From the NCBI GenBank assembly GCA_013298125.1, contig JAAFJP010000006.1:149152-213151 (forward strand): 64,000 bases of DNA, given 5' to 3'. The translations under genes and the position numbers were made by a program. Source of the DNA: Cytophagales bacterium. GTDB taxonomy: Bacteria; Bacteroidota; Bacteroidia; Cytophagales; Spirosomataceae. The notes beneath the pieces are model-generated. The model was not told the origin of the DNA. It was given only the letters and a program-made list of their open reading frames with translations, and did no database searches. This document shows, in pieces, positions 16,657 to 25,939 of the stretch. Each line of letters begins with the position of its first letter. Within the stretch, counting starts at the first letter, position 1.

Positions 16657-18570
16657 CTATTTCTGTAATTCTAAAATAGTAAATGAATTTGCTGGAATTT
16701 TTAAGGTTTTTAAATCTGAAATTAAGGCATCGGTCAAAACATTTTTGGCAAAGGTAAATCCATTGATATTTTCCATAAAACGGTTTGTATCAAGGTTTCT
16801 GTCTTCTTTGTTCTGACTCATAATTACCATCACAGATTTGTTGTTTGTATGTCTGAAATACACATATAAGCCATCCTGCGGTAGATATTGCGTTAATTTT
16901 CCAGTTGTCAAAGGCTCACTTGATTTACGATAATTAGCGAGTTTTTTTACAAAATTAAAGGCTTCGTTTTCTTTCTCAGTTCTTCCAGATGCTAAAAATT
17001 TATTGACTTTATCTTCTGCCCAACCACCTTCAAAATCTTTACGAACCTCTGCATCAGAAGGATTTTTAAAGTTTTTTGTCAAATTTTCTGTCCCATAATA
17101 CAACTGAGGAACTCCACGAGTTGTCAAAAGTAATCCAACGCCTAACTTATATTTGTTCATATCTTCACCCATGATTGAGAAGAAACGGTCTTGGTCGTGG
17201 TTATCCAAAAATGTCATATTCAAACTTGGGTCTTGATACAAGGCATCAAAAGATAAGGTTGTATAAATTTTATTTAAACCTTTGCCCCAACCAAATTCTT
17301 GATTTAATCCTTCCAAAATAGCTCCTTCAAGCACAAAATCATTTGGCGAAGGTAAATTTGCTTTGAAAGGTAAATTGATATTGTTTTTTACGTGATAGGC
17401 TTGTGAATAAACATTTGAAACAGCATTCTCGCCCGTGATATACATCTTTGGATATTCCGCTGTCATGGCATCATTACAACGATTCATAAACTCTAAATCA
17501 TTGTATTGATAAGTGTCAATTCTCCAACCATCGACCCCAAAGTATTCAATTGTCCAAAGAGCGTGTTGTAATAAATAATTAGCTACGTAAGGATTTTTTT
17601 GATTCAAATCAGGCAAGAAAGGCACAAACCAACCATTTTGCATTACTTTAAAATCAGATTTATTTCCGTGAACAATATCTACGACAGGCTCATCACGATA
17701 AGAAGTGTTGGTATATTTATCCCATTGATTCAACCAATCCTTCATAGGCATATCTTTCAAAATCCAGTGATTGATGCCAACGTGATTATAAACTGCATCT
17801 TGAATAATTTTCAAACCCTTTGCGTGAGCTGCATCAATCAGTTTTTTGTAGGCTTCATTACCTCCCAAACGTTTATCTACATTATATTGGTCAGTAAATC
17901 CGTAACCATGATAAGCTGAACGCATTGCACCACCTTCGTCAGTTTGTGGTTGATTATTCTCGATAATAGGATTCAACCAAAGCGTCGTAACGCCTAATTC
18001 AGTAAAATAATCCAAATGATTCTGAATACCTAATAAATCTCCTCCGTGGCGAATGAAAGGTTTTGTACGGTCAGACTCAGGGTCAGCCATATCGGCAAAT
18101 TTATCGTTTGATGGGTCACCATTAGAGAAACGGTCAGGGAGAATAAGATAGATAAAATCCTTAGAATCAATTGTTTGAGGCTTTTGTGTACGAGCCATCA
18201 ATTGATAAGGTTGCGTAATTTTAACAATTTGGTCTATAACTTTTTTCTTTCCCTTTGGAATCTGAATTGTTTTTGAAAGCTCAATATCCATCTGTCCCGG
18301 CTGTGTCGTTGGAGCAATGTTGAGGTCTAAAAAAAGATAATTGGGATTTTCGACTTTATTGATTTTTTCGACTGTAACGCCTGGATAATTAATTTTCACG
18401 GAACAATCGTTGATGTTTTTTCCATAAACCAACAATTGAAGTTTAGGATTTTTCATACCTACATACCAGTTCGTAGGATTAACTCGCTGAATAGAAGGAG
18501 TTTGGGCTGTTAGTGAAAACGATAGGATAAATGAATAGAGCATTATCCCTAATTTAAGAAGTTTTTTCAT
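16657..18570 (-). CDS. GH13 neopullulanase/cyclomaltodextrinase-type alpha-amylase (SusA-like)
   Basis: 637 residues: signal peptide about 1-22 (ending LTAQ), an N-terminal beta domain about 25-120 typical of SusA and cyclomaltodextrinases, the GH13 barrel and a C-terminal beta domain. All four GH13 motifs are visible: DAVYNHVG, DGWRIDTYQY (nucleophile Asp), MYITGENAV (acid/base Glu) and FLDNHDQDR. It probably degrades maltodextrins or cyclodextrins in the periplasm to maltose for import. It is the first gene of the minus-strand set with pgmB and GH65, and is divergent from the second GH13 gene at 18712. Confidence 0.9.
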   Translation of the reverse strand: MKKLLKLGIMLYSFILSFSLTAQTPSIQRVNPTNWYVGMKNPKLQLLVYGKNINDCSVKINYPGVTVEKINKVENPNYLFLDLNIAPTTQPGQMDIELSKTIQIPKGKKKVIDQIVKITQPYQLMARTQKPQTIDSKDFIYLILPDRFSNGDPSNDKFADMADPESDRTKPFIRHGGDLLGIQNHLDYFTELGVTTLWLNPIIENNQPQTDEGGAMRSAYHGYGFTDQYNVDKRLGGNEAYKKLIDAAHAKGLKIIQDAVYNHVGINHWILKDMPMKDWLNQWDKYTNTSYRDEPVVDIVHGNKSDFKVMQNGWFVPFLPDLNQKNPYVANYLLQHALWTIEYFGVDGWRIDTYQYNDLEFMNRCNDAMTAEYPKMYITGENAVSNVYSQAYHVKNNINLPFKANLPSPNDFVLEGAILEGLNQEFGWGKGLNKIYTTLSFDALYQDPSLNMTFLDNHDQDRFFSIMGEDMNKYKLGVGLLLTTRGVPQLYYGTENLTKNFKNPSDAEVRKDFEGGWAEDKVNKFLASGRTEKENEAFNFVKKLANYRKSSEPLTTGKLTQYLPQDGLYVYFRHTNNKSVMVIMSQNKEDRNLDTNRFMENINGFTFAKNVLTDALISDLKTLKIPANSFTILELQK

Positions 18571-18655
18571 TGTTTATGTATGGTTGGTTAATGGGAAAAT
18601 CAATTAAAACCCAAAATAAAGCAATACCAGTATTTTATCATAGAAAAATGATGCT

Positions 18656-18663
18656 TACTTTTG
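18656..18663 (+). promoter_or_regulatory. -7 box TACTTTTG for the second GH13 gene
   Basis: TACTTTTG fits TAnnTTTG and lies 48 bp before the ATG at 18712 in the divergent region of the two amylase genes. No clear upstream TTG at the best spacing was found. Confidence 0.4.
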
Positions 18664-18711
18664 GAGAATAAAAAATTGTGAAATTCACTTTCATCAATAA
18701 AATCACACAAA

Positions 18712-20742
18712 ATGTATCGTAAAATATTCGTCAAATTCATTATTTTGATGTTTTTGCTCAATTCAAATAAGATTTTTGCTCAGTCGCAATCGTCCACTAA
18801 AAGCACTGAGGAAAAGAAAAAAACTAATTCAACTCAGTCAAGCAAAAAGAGTAATTCAAATAAATCTTCTCAAAATTCCAAATCTGAAAGTAAATCAAAA
18901 TCGGAAAAAGATTCCACAAACAAAACAAGTTCAAAAGTACAAATGAATACCACAAATTCTTCAAAAGATTCAACCGCCAAAACAAATTCAACAGAAAAAA
19001 ATAATCCTTCATCAAAAAAATCTATGAGTCCTAAAAATGATAAATTGGTTGTCTATCAAATGATGTTTCATTTGTGGGGGAATAAAAATACGACAAATAA
19101 AGAAAACGGCTCGGCGGAGGAAAATGGAGTAACTAAGTTCAAGGATATTAATGATTTAGCCCTCCAAAAACTCAAACAATTTGGGTATTCGCACCTGTAC
19201 ATGACGGGCTTGATTGAACACGCAACGATGGAGGATTTGACGGCTTACGGAATTCCAAAAGACCATCCAGACGTAGTAAAAGGGCGTTGTGGCTCTCCAT
19301 TTGCTATTAAAGATTATTATGATGTAAACCCATTTTTTGCGACAGACCCTACCAAAAGAATACAAGAATTTGAGTCAATGGTAGGTCGTGTGCATAAAAA
19401 TGGATTGAAAGTCATTATGGATTGTGTGCCAAATCACCTGGCAAGGGTTTATCATTCAGACATGAAACCTGCTAGTATCAAAGATTTTGGTGAGGACGAC
19501 GATGTAACAAAACCTTTTGCCCCTTACAATAACTTTTATTATTTGCCTAAAACACAATTTCAAATTCCTTTGGGCGTAAATTCTCCCGTGAAAGCGGATG
19601 CTCCATACGTAGAAAAACCTGCAAAAGTCTCTGGAAATGATGTTTTTTCTCCAAAACCAAGTATTGATGATTGGTTTGAAACTGCAAAATTGAATTACGG
19701 CGTTGATATTCAACACGGAAGTAAAACTTATTTTTATCCAGTACCACCCACTTGGATTAAAATGGTTGGTATTTTGAAATATTGGGCTTCAAAAGGGGTT
19801 GATGGATTCCGTTGTGATATGGCTGAGATGGTACCAGTAGAGTTCTGGAAATATGCCACTGAGGAGGTTAGAATTGATTATCCTAAAACGATTTTCATTG
19901 CAGAAATCTACAATCCAAAAGAATATCATAATTATATCAAAGTTGGTGGTTTTGACTATTTGTATGATAAAGTAGGTTTATATGATGCCCTCAGACGTTT
20001 GGTTGAGCAAAAACCAGAGGCAACGGTTGAGGATATTACCAAAGTTTGGCAAAATGAATCGGGTGATATTTCACAAAATATGCTTCGTTTTTTAGAGAAT
20101 CATGATGAAGTTCGTGTCAATACGCCCTCATTTGCGAAGGGCGACCCGTTTGCTGCGATTCCTGCCATGGTCGTTACGGCTACGCTACACACGGGACCAT
20201 TAATGATTTATTTTGGACAAGAAGTAGGTGAGTCTGCCGACGATAAAGAAGGCTTCAATCAAGCTGACGATAGAACATCCATGTTTGATTTTTGGGGTGT
20301 CAAATCACATCAGGCTTGGATGAATGATGGAAAATTTGATGGAGGGAAATTAACCCCAAATCAAAAATATCTACGTGAATTTTATGGTGATTTATTGAAA
20401 TTTGTCAATGGTTCTGATGCCGTTAAATTCGGCGAATTTTATGATTTGCAGTATGTGCAAGGGGAGGGGTATGACAAAAAGAAGGTGTATAGTTATTTGA
20501 GACATACTGGCAAACAGAAATTATTGTTTGTTTGTAATTTTAACAATTCCAGACAACAGGAAATCAATCTCAATATCCCAGAAGGGGCTTTTAATGCGAT
20601 GGGTTTACCGACTTCTGGTAAACTACAATTGAAAGGGAAATTCAACCAGAAAAACCAAATCACATTTGAAGCTGACAAAGCAATTCCACTAAAAATTTCA
20701 CCAAATTCGGTTGTGATTTATGAAATTTCAGAGAAAAAATAG
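18712..20742 (+). CDS. exported GH13 alpha-amylase with Ser/Lys/Asn-rich linker
   Basis: 676 residues. A signal peptide (about 1-24, ending IFAQ) is followed by about 85 residues of low complexity made almost only of Ser, Lys, Asn and Thr, then the catalytic barrel from about residue 112. The four GH13 motifs are present: DCVPNHLAR, DGFRCDMAEM (nucleophile), IFIAEIYNP (acid/base) and FLENHDEVR. The linker could tether the enzyme at the cell surface or be disordered spacing. The enzyme probably makes maltose or short dextrins from longer glucans for the carrier encoded next. Confidence 0.9.
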   Translation: MYRKIFVKFIILMFLLNSNKIFAQSQSSTKSTEEKKKTNSTQSSKKSNSNKSSQNSKSESKSKSEKDSTNKTSSKVQMNTTNSSKDSTAKTNSTEKNNPSSKKSMSPKNDKLVVYQMMFHLWGNKNTTNKENGSAEENGVTKFKDINDLALQKLKQFGYSHLYMTGLIEHATMEDLTAYGIPKDHPDVVKGRCGSPFAIKDYYDVNPFFATDPTKRIQEFESMVGRVHKNGLKVIMDCVPNHLARVYHSDMKPASIKDFGEDDDVTKPFAPYNNFYYLPKTQFQIPLGVNSPVKADAPYVEKPAKVSGNDVFSPKPSIDDWFETAKLNYGVDIQHGSKTYFYPVPPTWIKMVGILKYWASKGVDGFRCDMAEMVPVEFWKYATEEVRIDYPKTIFIAEIYNPKEYHNYIKVGGFDYLYDKVGLYDALRRLVEQKPEATVEDITKVWQNESGDISQNMLRFLENHDEVRVNTPSFAKGDPFAAIPAMVVTATLHTGPLMIYFGQEVGESADDKEGFNQADDRTSMFDFWGVKSHQAWMNDGKFDGGKLTPNQKYLREFYGDLLKFVNGSDAVKFGEFYDLQYVQGEGYDKKKVYSYLRHTGKQKLLFVCNFNNSRQQEINLNIPEGAFNAMGLPTSGKLQLKGKFNQKNQITFEADKAIPLKISPNSVVIYEISEKK

Positions 20743-20755
20743 TAAATTGAAAAGA

Positions 20756-20784
20756 GGTTTTAGGTGTTTGGTTTTAGGTTTTAG
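20756..20784 (+). repeat. 29-bp dispersed repeat, copy 2
   Basis: Identical over 29 bp to the copy at 2899-2927 (starts GGTTTTAGGTGTTTGG) and begins 14 bp after the GH13 stop codon. Confidence 0.9.
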
Positions 20785-20851
20785 CTAAAATTAGCATTAT
20801 TTTTGAAACCTATAAATTCAATAAAAAAATCCAATCCATTAACCATCTTTT

Positions 20852-22186
20852 ATGAAAACAATCAATAAACCTCAATTAAGCCTTGCTCAAATATTTAATA
20901 TGAGTATGGGTTTTTTAGGAATACAATTTGGTTTTGCCCTTCAAAATGGTAACGCCTCTCGAATTCTCCAAACTTTTGGTGCAGACGTTGAACATCTCTC
21001 TTACTTTTGGTTGGCTGCACCTTTGACTGGAATGTTAGTTCAACCAATCATTGGACACTATTCTGATATTACTTGGGGACGATTTGGGCGTAGAAAGCCG
21101 TACTTTTTGGCAGGTGCTTTTTTAGCTTCAATTGCCTTAGTTTTTATGCCTAACTCATCCTTTATGGCAGGAATTTTACCAGCTGTTTTTGTAGGGGCAG
21201 GAATTCTGATGATAATGGATGCTTCATTTAATGTGGCAATGGAGCCTTTCAGAGCCTTAGTTGCTGATAATCTTTCTGAAAAACAAAATACAATGGGTTT
21301 TTCCATCCAAACCTTTTTGATTGGAGTAGGTGCAGTGGTTGGTTCGGCATTACCTAAATATTTGGCAAAATGGGGCGTTGATTCAAACGCACCCGAAGGA
21401 CAAGTTCCTAATAATGTAATTTATAGTTTTTATGTTGGAGCATTTATTTTTGTAGCAACAATTCTTTGGACGGTTTTAACGACAAAAGAATATTCACCAG
21501 CCGAGCGAAAAGCAATGGGTTTTGAAGAAGAATCTGATAATCATTCGTTTATGGATATTTTCAAAGATTTTTCAAATATGCCCGCTTCAATGAAGCAATT
21601 AGGGGTTGTACAATTTTGTTCTTGGATAGCCCTATTTTCGATGTGGGTTTATTCTACACCCGCCATTGCACACCACATATACGGAACTGCCATAGACGAC
21701 CATTCATCAAAAGCATTTCAAGATGCGGGAAATCAAGTAGGTTATATTTTTAGTATATATAACGGAGTATCAGCGATTTATGCTTTAATGTTGCCAACGA
21801 TTGCTGCAAAAATTGGTAAGAAAGCAACCCATGCTATATCACTTACTTGTGGAGGTTTGGGCTTACTTTCAATCTATTTTATTTCAAATCCAGATACCTT
21901 AGTTTATAGTATGGTAGGCGTTGGAATGGCTTGGGCGAGTATTTTAGCAATGCCTTATGCACTTTTAGCGGGGACTATACCAATCAATAAAATGGGCGTT
22001 TATATGGGAATTTTCAACTTTTTTATAACCTTTCCACAAATCGTAAATGGTATATTTGGAGGCTTGATTGTAAAATATATTTATGGCTCAAATACAATTT
22101 ATGCACTTGTTTTTGCAGGAATATTTATGATTTTAGGTGCTTTATCCGTTATGTTTGTAAAAGAACAAAAAACGACTTATGCTTAA
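20852..22186 (+). CDS. MFS sugar transporter, SLC45-like (maltose)
   Basis: 444 residues with about 12 membrane segments. The opening NMSMGFLGIQFGFALQNGNAS and the loop HYSDITWGRFGRRKPYF (the family form of the R-x-G-R-R motif) are hallmarks of the SLC45/GPH-like sugar carriers that import maltose or sucrose with protons. Its place beside two GH13 genes, GH65 and pgmB makes maltose the best guess. The gene's last 8 bp overlap the start of the DUF1460 frame. Confidence 0.88.
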   Translation: MKTINKPQLSLAQIFNMSMGFLGIQFGFALQNGNASRILQTFGADVEHLSYFWLAAPLTGMLVQPIIGHYSDITWGRFGRRKPYFLAGAFLASIALVFMPNSSFMAGILPAVFVGAGILMIMDASFNVAMEPFRALVADNLSEKQNTMGFSIQTFLIGVGAVVGSALPKYLAKWGVDSNAPEGQVPNNVIYSFYVGAFIFVATILWTVLTTKEYSPAERKAMGFEEESDNHSFMDIFKDFSNMPASMKQLGVVQFCSWIALFSMWVYSTPAIAHHIYGTAIDDHSSKAFQDAGNQVGYIFSIYNGVSAIYALMLPTIAAKIGKKATHAISLTCGGLGLLSIYFISNPDTLVYSMVGVGMAWASILAMPYALLAGTIPINKMGVYMGIFNFFITFPQIVNGIFGGLIVKYIYGSNTIYALVFAGIFMILGALSVMFVKEQKTTYA

Positions 22187-23069
22187 TTCAAAATTTCAAT
22201 CAATTTCAAAAAGCCTTGCAAGTCAAATCTCGACTTGCAAGGCTTTTTATTTTACTTTTTTTCTTGTTTTAATCAACGGAAATCTCAACTCGAAACCTTA
22301 CCAACAAGAATCTGACGAAGAGATTTTTAATCGTAAAATCCAAAATGCACAAGGAGTTGCGTTAGACGATTTTACGCTAAATATTGCTAAAAGTTTCTTG
22401 AATAGACCCTACAAAGCTCATACCTTGGAAGGAAATACTACTGAAAAATTAGTGGTAAATCTTAGAGATTTTGATTGTTCCACTTTTGTAGAAACGTGTA
22501 TTGCCATGGGATTGACCTATCGGAAAAATGATATTTCTTTTGATAAATTTAAGAGCTATTTGAAAAGACTTCGATACTACAATAAAGGTACAATCAAAGG
22601 ATATGATTCCAGAATCCATTATTTTTCAGATTGGCTTTATACACACGCTCAGGATGGTTTATTAGAAGACATTACGCCAAGTATGGGAGGTGTAGAATGG
22701 AGGAAAAATATCAACTTTATGAGTACTCATTGGAATAAATATCCTTTTGCTAACAATGCCTCTCTTCAAGAAAAAATACAAAAAGTAGAAGAAAAAATAA
22801 GCAATCAAAGTTTTACCTATATCCCAAAATCAAAAGTAAAAAGTATTGAAAATCAATTTTTGAATGGAGATATTATTGGCATCACCACCAACATTGATGG
22901 GTTAGACATGACTCATGAAGGATTCGCCATAAGGCTACAAGATAAAAGGGTTTATCTTCTCCACGCTTCTTCTGATTTCAAAAGAGTAATGGTTACAGAT
23001 AAACCCTTAGCGGAATATTTGGCTAAAAATAAAAGCCAGACTGGAATAATGGTGTCGAGATTGAAATAG
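22179..23069 (+). CDS. DUF1460 protein (N-acetylmuramoyl-L-alanine amidase-like), exported
   Basis: 296 residues. The body fits the DUF1460 family, a papain-like fold thought to cut cell-wall peptides, with the presumed nucleophile in DFDCSTFVETC (about residues 104-114) and a His in HEGFAIRL. The N-terminus is odd: the ATG overlaps the end of the transporter gene, and residues about 11-24 are encoded by a perfect hairpin followed by T-rich DNA (22208-22250). The hydrophobic signal segment FYFTFFLVLING starts right after it. No other in-frame ATG lies between the hairpin and the mature domain, so the start is either 22179 or a rare codon. Confidence 0.75.
   Translation: MLNSKFQSISKSLASQISTCKAFYFTFFLVLINGNLNSKPYQQESDEEIFNRKIQNAQGVALDDFTLNIAKSFLNRPYKAHTLEGNTTEKLVVNLRDFDCSTFVETCIAMGLTYRKNDISFDKFKSYLKRLRYYNKGTIKGYDSRIHYFSDWLYTHAQDGLLEDITPSMGGVEWRKNINFMSTHWNKYPFANNASLQEKIQKVEEKISNQSFTYIPKSKVKSIENQFLNGDIIGITTNIDGLDMTHEGFAIRLQDKRVYLLHASSDFKRVMVTDKPLAEYLAKNKSQTGIMVSRLK
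22208..22248 (+). terminator. perfect 17-bp hairpin inside the DUF1460 5' end
   Basis: AAAAAGCCTTGCAAGTC (22208-22224) pairs perfectly with 22232-22248 across a 7-nt loop, and Ts follow. It has the form of a strong intrinsic terminator for the maltose transporter gene 20 bp upstream, yet it lies in frame within the next gene. Confidence 0.85.
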
Positions 23070-23132
23070 TGTTAATTTTGGAGTCATTTTTTTAAGACTA
23101 CCTTAGAATTGCACTTGAGTATTATTTGAATT

Positions 23133-23162
23133 ATGACATAATGTCATTTGTTGTTATTTTTG
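23133..23162 (+). promoter_or_regulatory. palindrome and -7 box before cyclophilin gene
   Basis: A perfect palindrome ATGACAT-A-ATGTCAT at 23133-23147 is followed by TATTTTTG (TAnnTTTG form) at 23155-23162, 26 bp before the ATG. The palindrome sits where a repressor or activator would act. TGACA units also occur upstream of dnaK. Confidence 0.4.
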
Positions 23163-23187
23163 TAAAAATAATTAAAAACTGAATACA

Positions 23188-23631
23188 ATGATTAAAGCTG
23201 AAATGCTGACCGACAGAGGTCTAATGGTGATTGAATTTTATGAGCAAGATGCTCCTATCCACGTAAAAAACTTTACTGATTTAGCAAAAAAAGGGTTTTA
23301 CGATGGTTTAACGTTTCACAGAGTTATTCCAAATTTCGTAATTCAAGGTGGTGATCCAGACGGAACGGGTGGAGGTGGACCTGGTTATTCGATTCCATGC
23401 GAATTAACTGGAAATAATCAATACCACGACCGTGGAGTGCTTTCAATGGCTCATCGTGGACCTAACACTGGTGGTTCTCAGTTCTTTATCTGTCATAGTA
23501 GAGCTCAAACTGCCCACTTAGACCGTCGTCATACGTGCTTCGGAAAAGTGGTTGAGGGGCTTGAAGTAATTGATGCCATTCGTGAGGGAGATCATATCCA
23601 GAAAATTACGGTAATTGAAGAAGTAGCATAA
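23188..23631 (+). CDS. cyclophilin-type peptidyl-prolyl cis-trans isomerase
   Basis: 147 residues, a compact single-domain cyclophilin. The active-site segments are intact: FHRVIPNFVIQGGDPDGTGGGGPGY around residues 38-62 (Arg, Phe, Gln), then SMAHRGPNTGGSQFFIC and the HLDRRHTCFGKV loop, in which His replaces the Trp that confers strong cyclosporin binding in eukaryotes. There is no signal peptide, so it is cytoplasmic. It helps proline isomerisation during folding. Confidence 0.93.
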   Translation: MIKAEMLTDRGLMVIEFYEQDAPIHVKNFTDLAKKGFYDGLTFHRVIPNFVIQGGDPDGTGGGGPGYSIPCELTGNNQYHDRGVLSMAHRGPNTGGSQFFICHSRAQTAHLDRRHTCFGKVVEGLEVIDAIREGDHIQKITVIEEVA

Positions 23632-23636
23632 AATAC

Positions 23637-23669
23637 AAAGGGTGTTTCAAATATGTTGAAACACCCTTT
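23637..23669. terminator. bidirectional terminator between cyclophilin and holA
   Basis: AAAGGGTGTTTCAA pairs perfectly with TTGAAACACCCTTT around ATATG, with A and T runs on the two sides, between convergent genes. Confidence 0.9.
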
Positions 23670-23670
23670 T

Positions 23671-24690
23671 TTAATGCAAAATTCGGAAAGTCACTTCTCT
23701 TAATGCTTCCCCGTCCGTCAAAGTACCGCTTTCAATACCCTTTGATTTTAAATCTAATTTCTTAATATCTCCAATGATTTGAACAACCTTTGACAAGTTA
23801 TAATTTCTGATTGCCAGAGCATAATCTTTTGTAAAAAATGGATTTACTCCTAAGACAACTGCCAAATTTCTTTCAGATTTATCGGGTGTGGCATGGGTCA
23901 ATAATACTTTTGAAAAGAAATTATAAAGCAAAATCACAATCGGTGCAAGTGGATTATCCTTGGGATTTGCTCCGAAGAAATTTACGATTTGATTTGCCCT
24001 CAAAATATCTCGATTAATGATGGCTTTCTGAAATTCAAAATAGTTATACTCCTTACTTATTCCCACAAATTTCTCAACAACCTGAGCATTTATTTCTTCA
24101 TCAGCTCTCAAATTAAGCATTATTTTGTCAATCTCTGAGGCTAAACGTTTCAAATCATTCCCTACATTTTCACACAACATTTCAATAGCTTTGCGGCTAA
24201 TTTTCAAACCACTTTCGTGACAATATTCCAAAATCCAATCAGGAATTTTATTATCATACATTTTTTTTGAGGGCATCATCACCCCTGCTTTATCAAACGC
24301 CTTTACCCACGTTTTCCTCTCGTCTGCCCCTGCCTTAAAAACCAAAACCAAAATCGTAGAACTCAGTGGATTTTTTGCGTAATTTTCCAAAGCTACTTGC
24401 ATTTCTTTTTGCTCAATTCCTTGTAAGCCTTGTGCTTCTTTGACTAATATTAATTGTCTCTCTGCCATCATTGGGAAACGTTTTGCATGAGACAACAAGG
24501 CTGGAATAGTCAAATCCTTTCCAAAAAAAATAAATTGATTAAAACTCCTATCCGCAGGGGAGAGGGCATTTTCTTCAATATAATCCGATACTTTGTCAAT
24601 GTAATAGGGTTCGTCACCGTATAATAAATACAAGGGCGAATAGATTTTTTTCTTTAAATCTTTTAATACTTCGGAAGACAATTTGGGCAT
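23671..24690 (-). CDS. holA: DNA polymerase III subunit delta
   Basis: 339 residues, normal for the clamp-loader delta subunit that opens the beta sliding clamp. Seen: the N-terminal region with LYLLYGDEPYYIDKV near residues 17-31, the middle FPMMAERQLILVKEAQGL motif and helical C-terminal collar with LIRADEEINAQVVEKFVG-like and FEFQKAIINRDILRANQIV segments. It lies 14 bp downstream of the ACP phosphodiesterase gene on the same strand, so the two are probably co-transcribed. Confidence 0.88.
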   Translation of the reverse strand: MPKLSSEVLKDLKKKIYSPLYLLYGDEPYYIDKVSDYIEENALSPADRSFNQFIFFGKDLTIPALLSHAKRFPMMAERQLILVKEAQGLQGIEQKEMQVALENYAKNPLSSTILVLVFKAGADERKTWVKAFDKAGVMMPSKKMYDNKIPDWILEYCHESGLKISRKAIEMLCENVGNDLKRLASEIDKIMLNLRADEEINAQVVEKFVGISKEYNYFEFQKAIINRDILRANQIVNFFGANPKDNPLAPIVILLYNFFSKVLLTHATPDKSERNLAVVLGVNPFFTKDYALAIRNYNLSKVVQIIGDIKKLDLKSKGIESGTLTDGEALREVTFRILH

Positions 24691-24704
24691 TTTGATTGTA
24701 CTTT

Positions 24705-25316
24705 TTAGTTTTTGTTAGGTTCGGAATCCTGAAGAAAATTTATACAATGTGCAATAATTTCTGGAAAAAATATTTGAAATTCAGCCTCATACAAGTCGTA
24801 ATCTTTTTGTAGTTCAATAGTAGCGTTTTCGATTCCTGATACAAAACTGAGTCTTTTAGAAATACCCGTTAAAGCCCACTCAATGCCTTCCAAAGACTTA
24901 TAACCAACAAACCAATCCCTCGAAACCATAGAATTAACCATTTTTTCCATTGGTATTGGTATCTCAGATTTTCTTATTTCTAATAAACTATAAAAGTTTT
25001 GACTATATTCTGACAATGGTATTTTTGAAAATTTTTGAAAATTTTTAGCCAAAATGTGGTCATAAAACATATCAATTACAATTCCTGAAAATTTATGGTA
25101 TTTGGGTTGTAATCGGTCAATGCTTTGTTTGACGATAGGATGCGTATCAGTAAAAAAATCTATTTCTCGATGTAGAGACATTCCCCTTATAACTCCCTCA
25201 GAATATTGCGAATCAGTTAATTTATTTAGTCTTCCTTTGACAAAGTCGCCTAAAAAATTACCGATTTTAATATCGTCGTCATTACCAGACAAATAAATAT
25301 GAGCTAAAAAGTTCAA
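24705..25316 (-). CDS. acpH: acyl carrier protein phosphodiesterase
   Basis: 203 residues of the ACP phosphodiesterase (DUF479) family, which removes phosphopantetheine from acyl carrier protein. Recognisable: MNFLAHIYLSGNDDDIKIGNFLGDFVKGR at the N-terminus, GMSLHREIDFFTDTHP near 46-60 and the metal-type MFYDHILAKNF. It is the leading gene of a two-gene unit with holA and is divergent from the FKBP gene at 25419. Confidence 0.82.
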   Translation of the reverse strand: MNFLAHIYLSGNDDDIKIGNFLGDFVKGRLNKLTDSQYSEGVIRGMSLHREIDFFTDTHPIVKQSIDRLQPKYHKFSGIVIDMFYDHILAKNFQKFSKIPLSEYSQNFYSLLEIRKSEIPIPMEKMVNSMVSRDWFVGYKSLEGIEWALTGISKRLSFVSGIENATIELQKDYDLYEAEFQIFFPEIIAHCINFLQDSEPNKN

Positions 25317-25418
25317 AATAGCGGTATTTTAAATGAATAAAACATAAAGTTAGTAAAAAACGATTACCTTTTTCATGCTTATTTGTAACTTCGTTTAACA
25401 TTTTAAAAATAGATACGA

Positions 25419-25931
25419 ATGCAAATTACAGATGAAAAAGTTGTTACCTTGAGCTATGAATTGACGGTAACGGATGCCGATGGGCAAAAAGAATTAATTG
25501 AAACAGTAGAGAATGATGACCCAATGGCATTCATACAAGGAATGAGTGGATTACCTGAGTCGTTTGAAGATAATATCGAGGGTTTGAGCGAAGGCGATAT
25601 TTTCGAGTTTTCAATACCAGCCGAAGAGGGTTATGGTGAATTTGACCCAACCGCAGTGGTTGAATTGCCAAAAGATATTTTTAAAGTTGATGGAGAATAT
25701 GTTGAAGAGATGTTGGAAGTAGGAAACTATTTACCCATGACGGATGACACAGGAAACCAACTCAACGGACGTATAATTGAAGTCAAATCTGATTCTGTCA
25801 AAATGGATTTCAACCACCCATTGGTGGGCAAAGAAATGTTTTTTAAAGGTACAATTATAGGAGTACGGGATGCAACCCAGTCAGAAATTGAACATGGTCA
25901 CGTTCATGGCGTGGGTGGAGTACAACATTAA
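25419..25931 (+). CDS. FKBP-type peptidyl-prolyl isomerase, SlyD-like
   Basis: 170 residues. The FKBP half with the inserted chaperone flap is clear: an N-terminal strand KVVTLSYELTVTDADGQ, the MSGLPESFEDNIEGLSEGDIFEFSIPAEEGYGEFDP turn and the IF domain at about 75-125, then HPLVGKEMFF. The C-terminus carries several His (EHGHVHG), a short version of the SlyD metal-binding tail. It is cytoplasmic and helps folding, possibly nickel delivery. Confidence 0.9.
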   Translation: MQITDEKVVTLSYELTVTDADGQKELIETVENDDPMAFIQGMSGLPESFEDNIEGLSEGDIFEFSIPAEEGYGEFDPTAVVELPKDIFKVDGEYVEEMLEVGNYLPMTDDTGNQLNGRIIEVKSDSVKMDFNHPLVGKEMFFKGTIIGVRDATQSEIEHGHVHGVGGVQH

Positions 25932-25939
25932 TTTTAATT

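Noticed and set aside
13404..22186. Complete Sus-type starch locus
   Set aside because: The glycosidase, phosphorylase and carrier genes are present, but no SusC/SusD pair lies within the cluster; import is by the SLC45-type carrier, and the outer-membrane step is encoded elsewhere.
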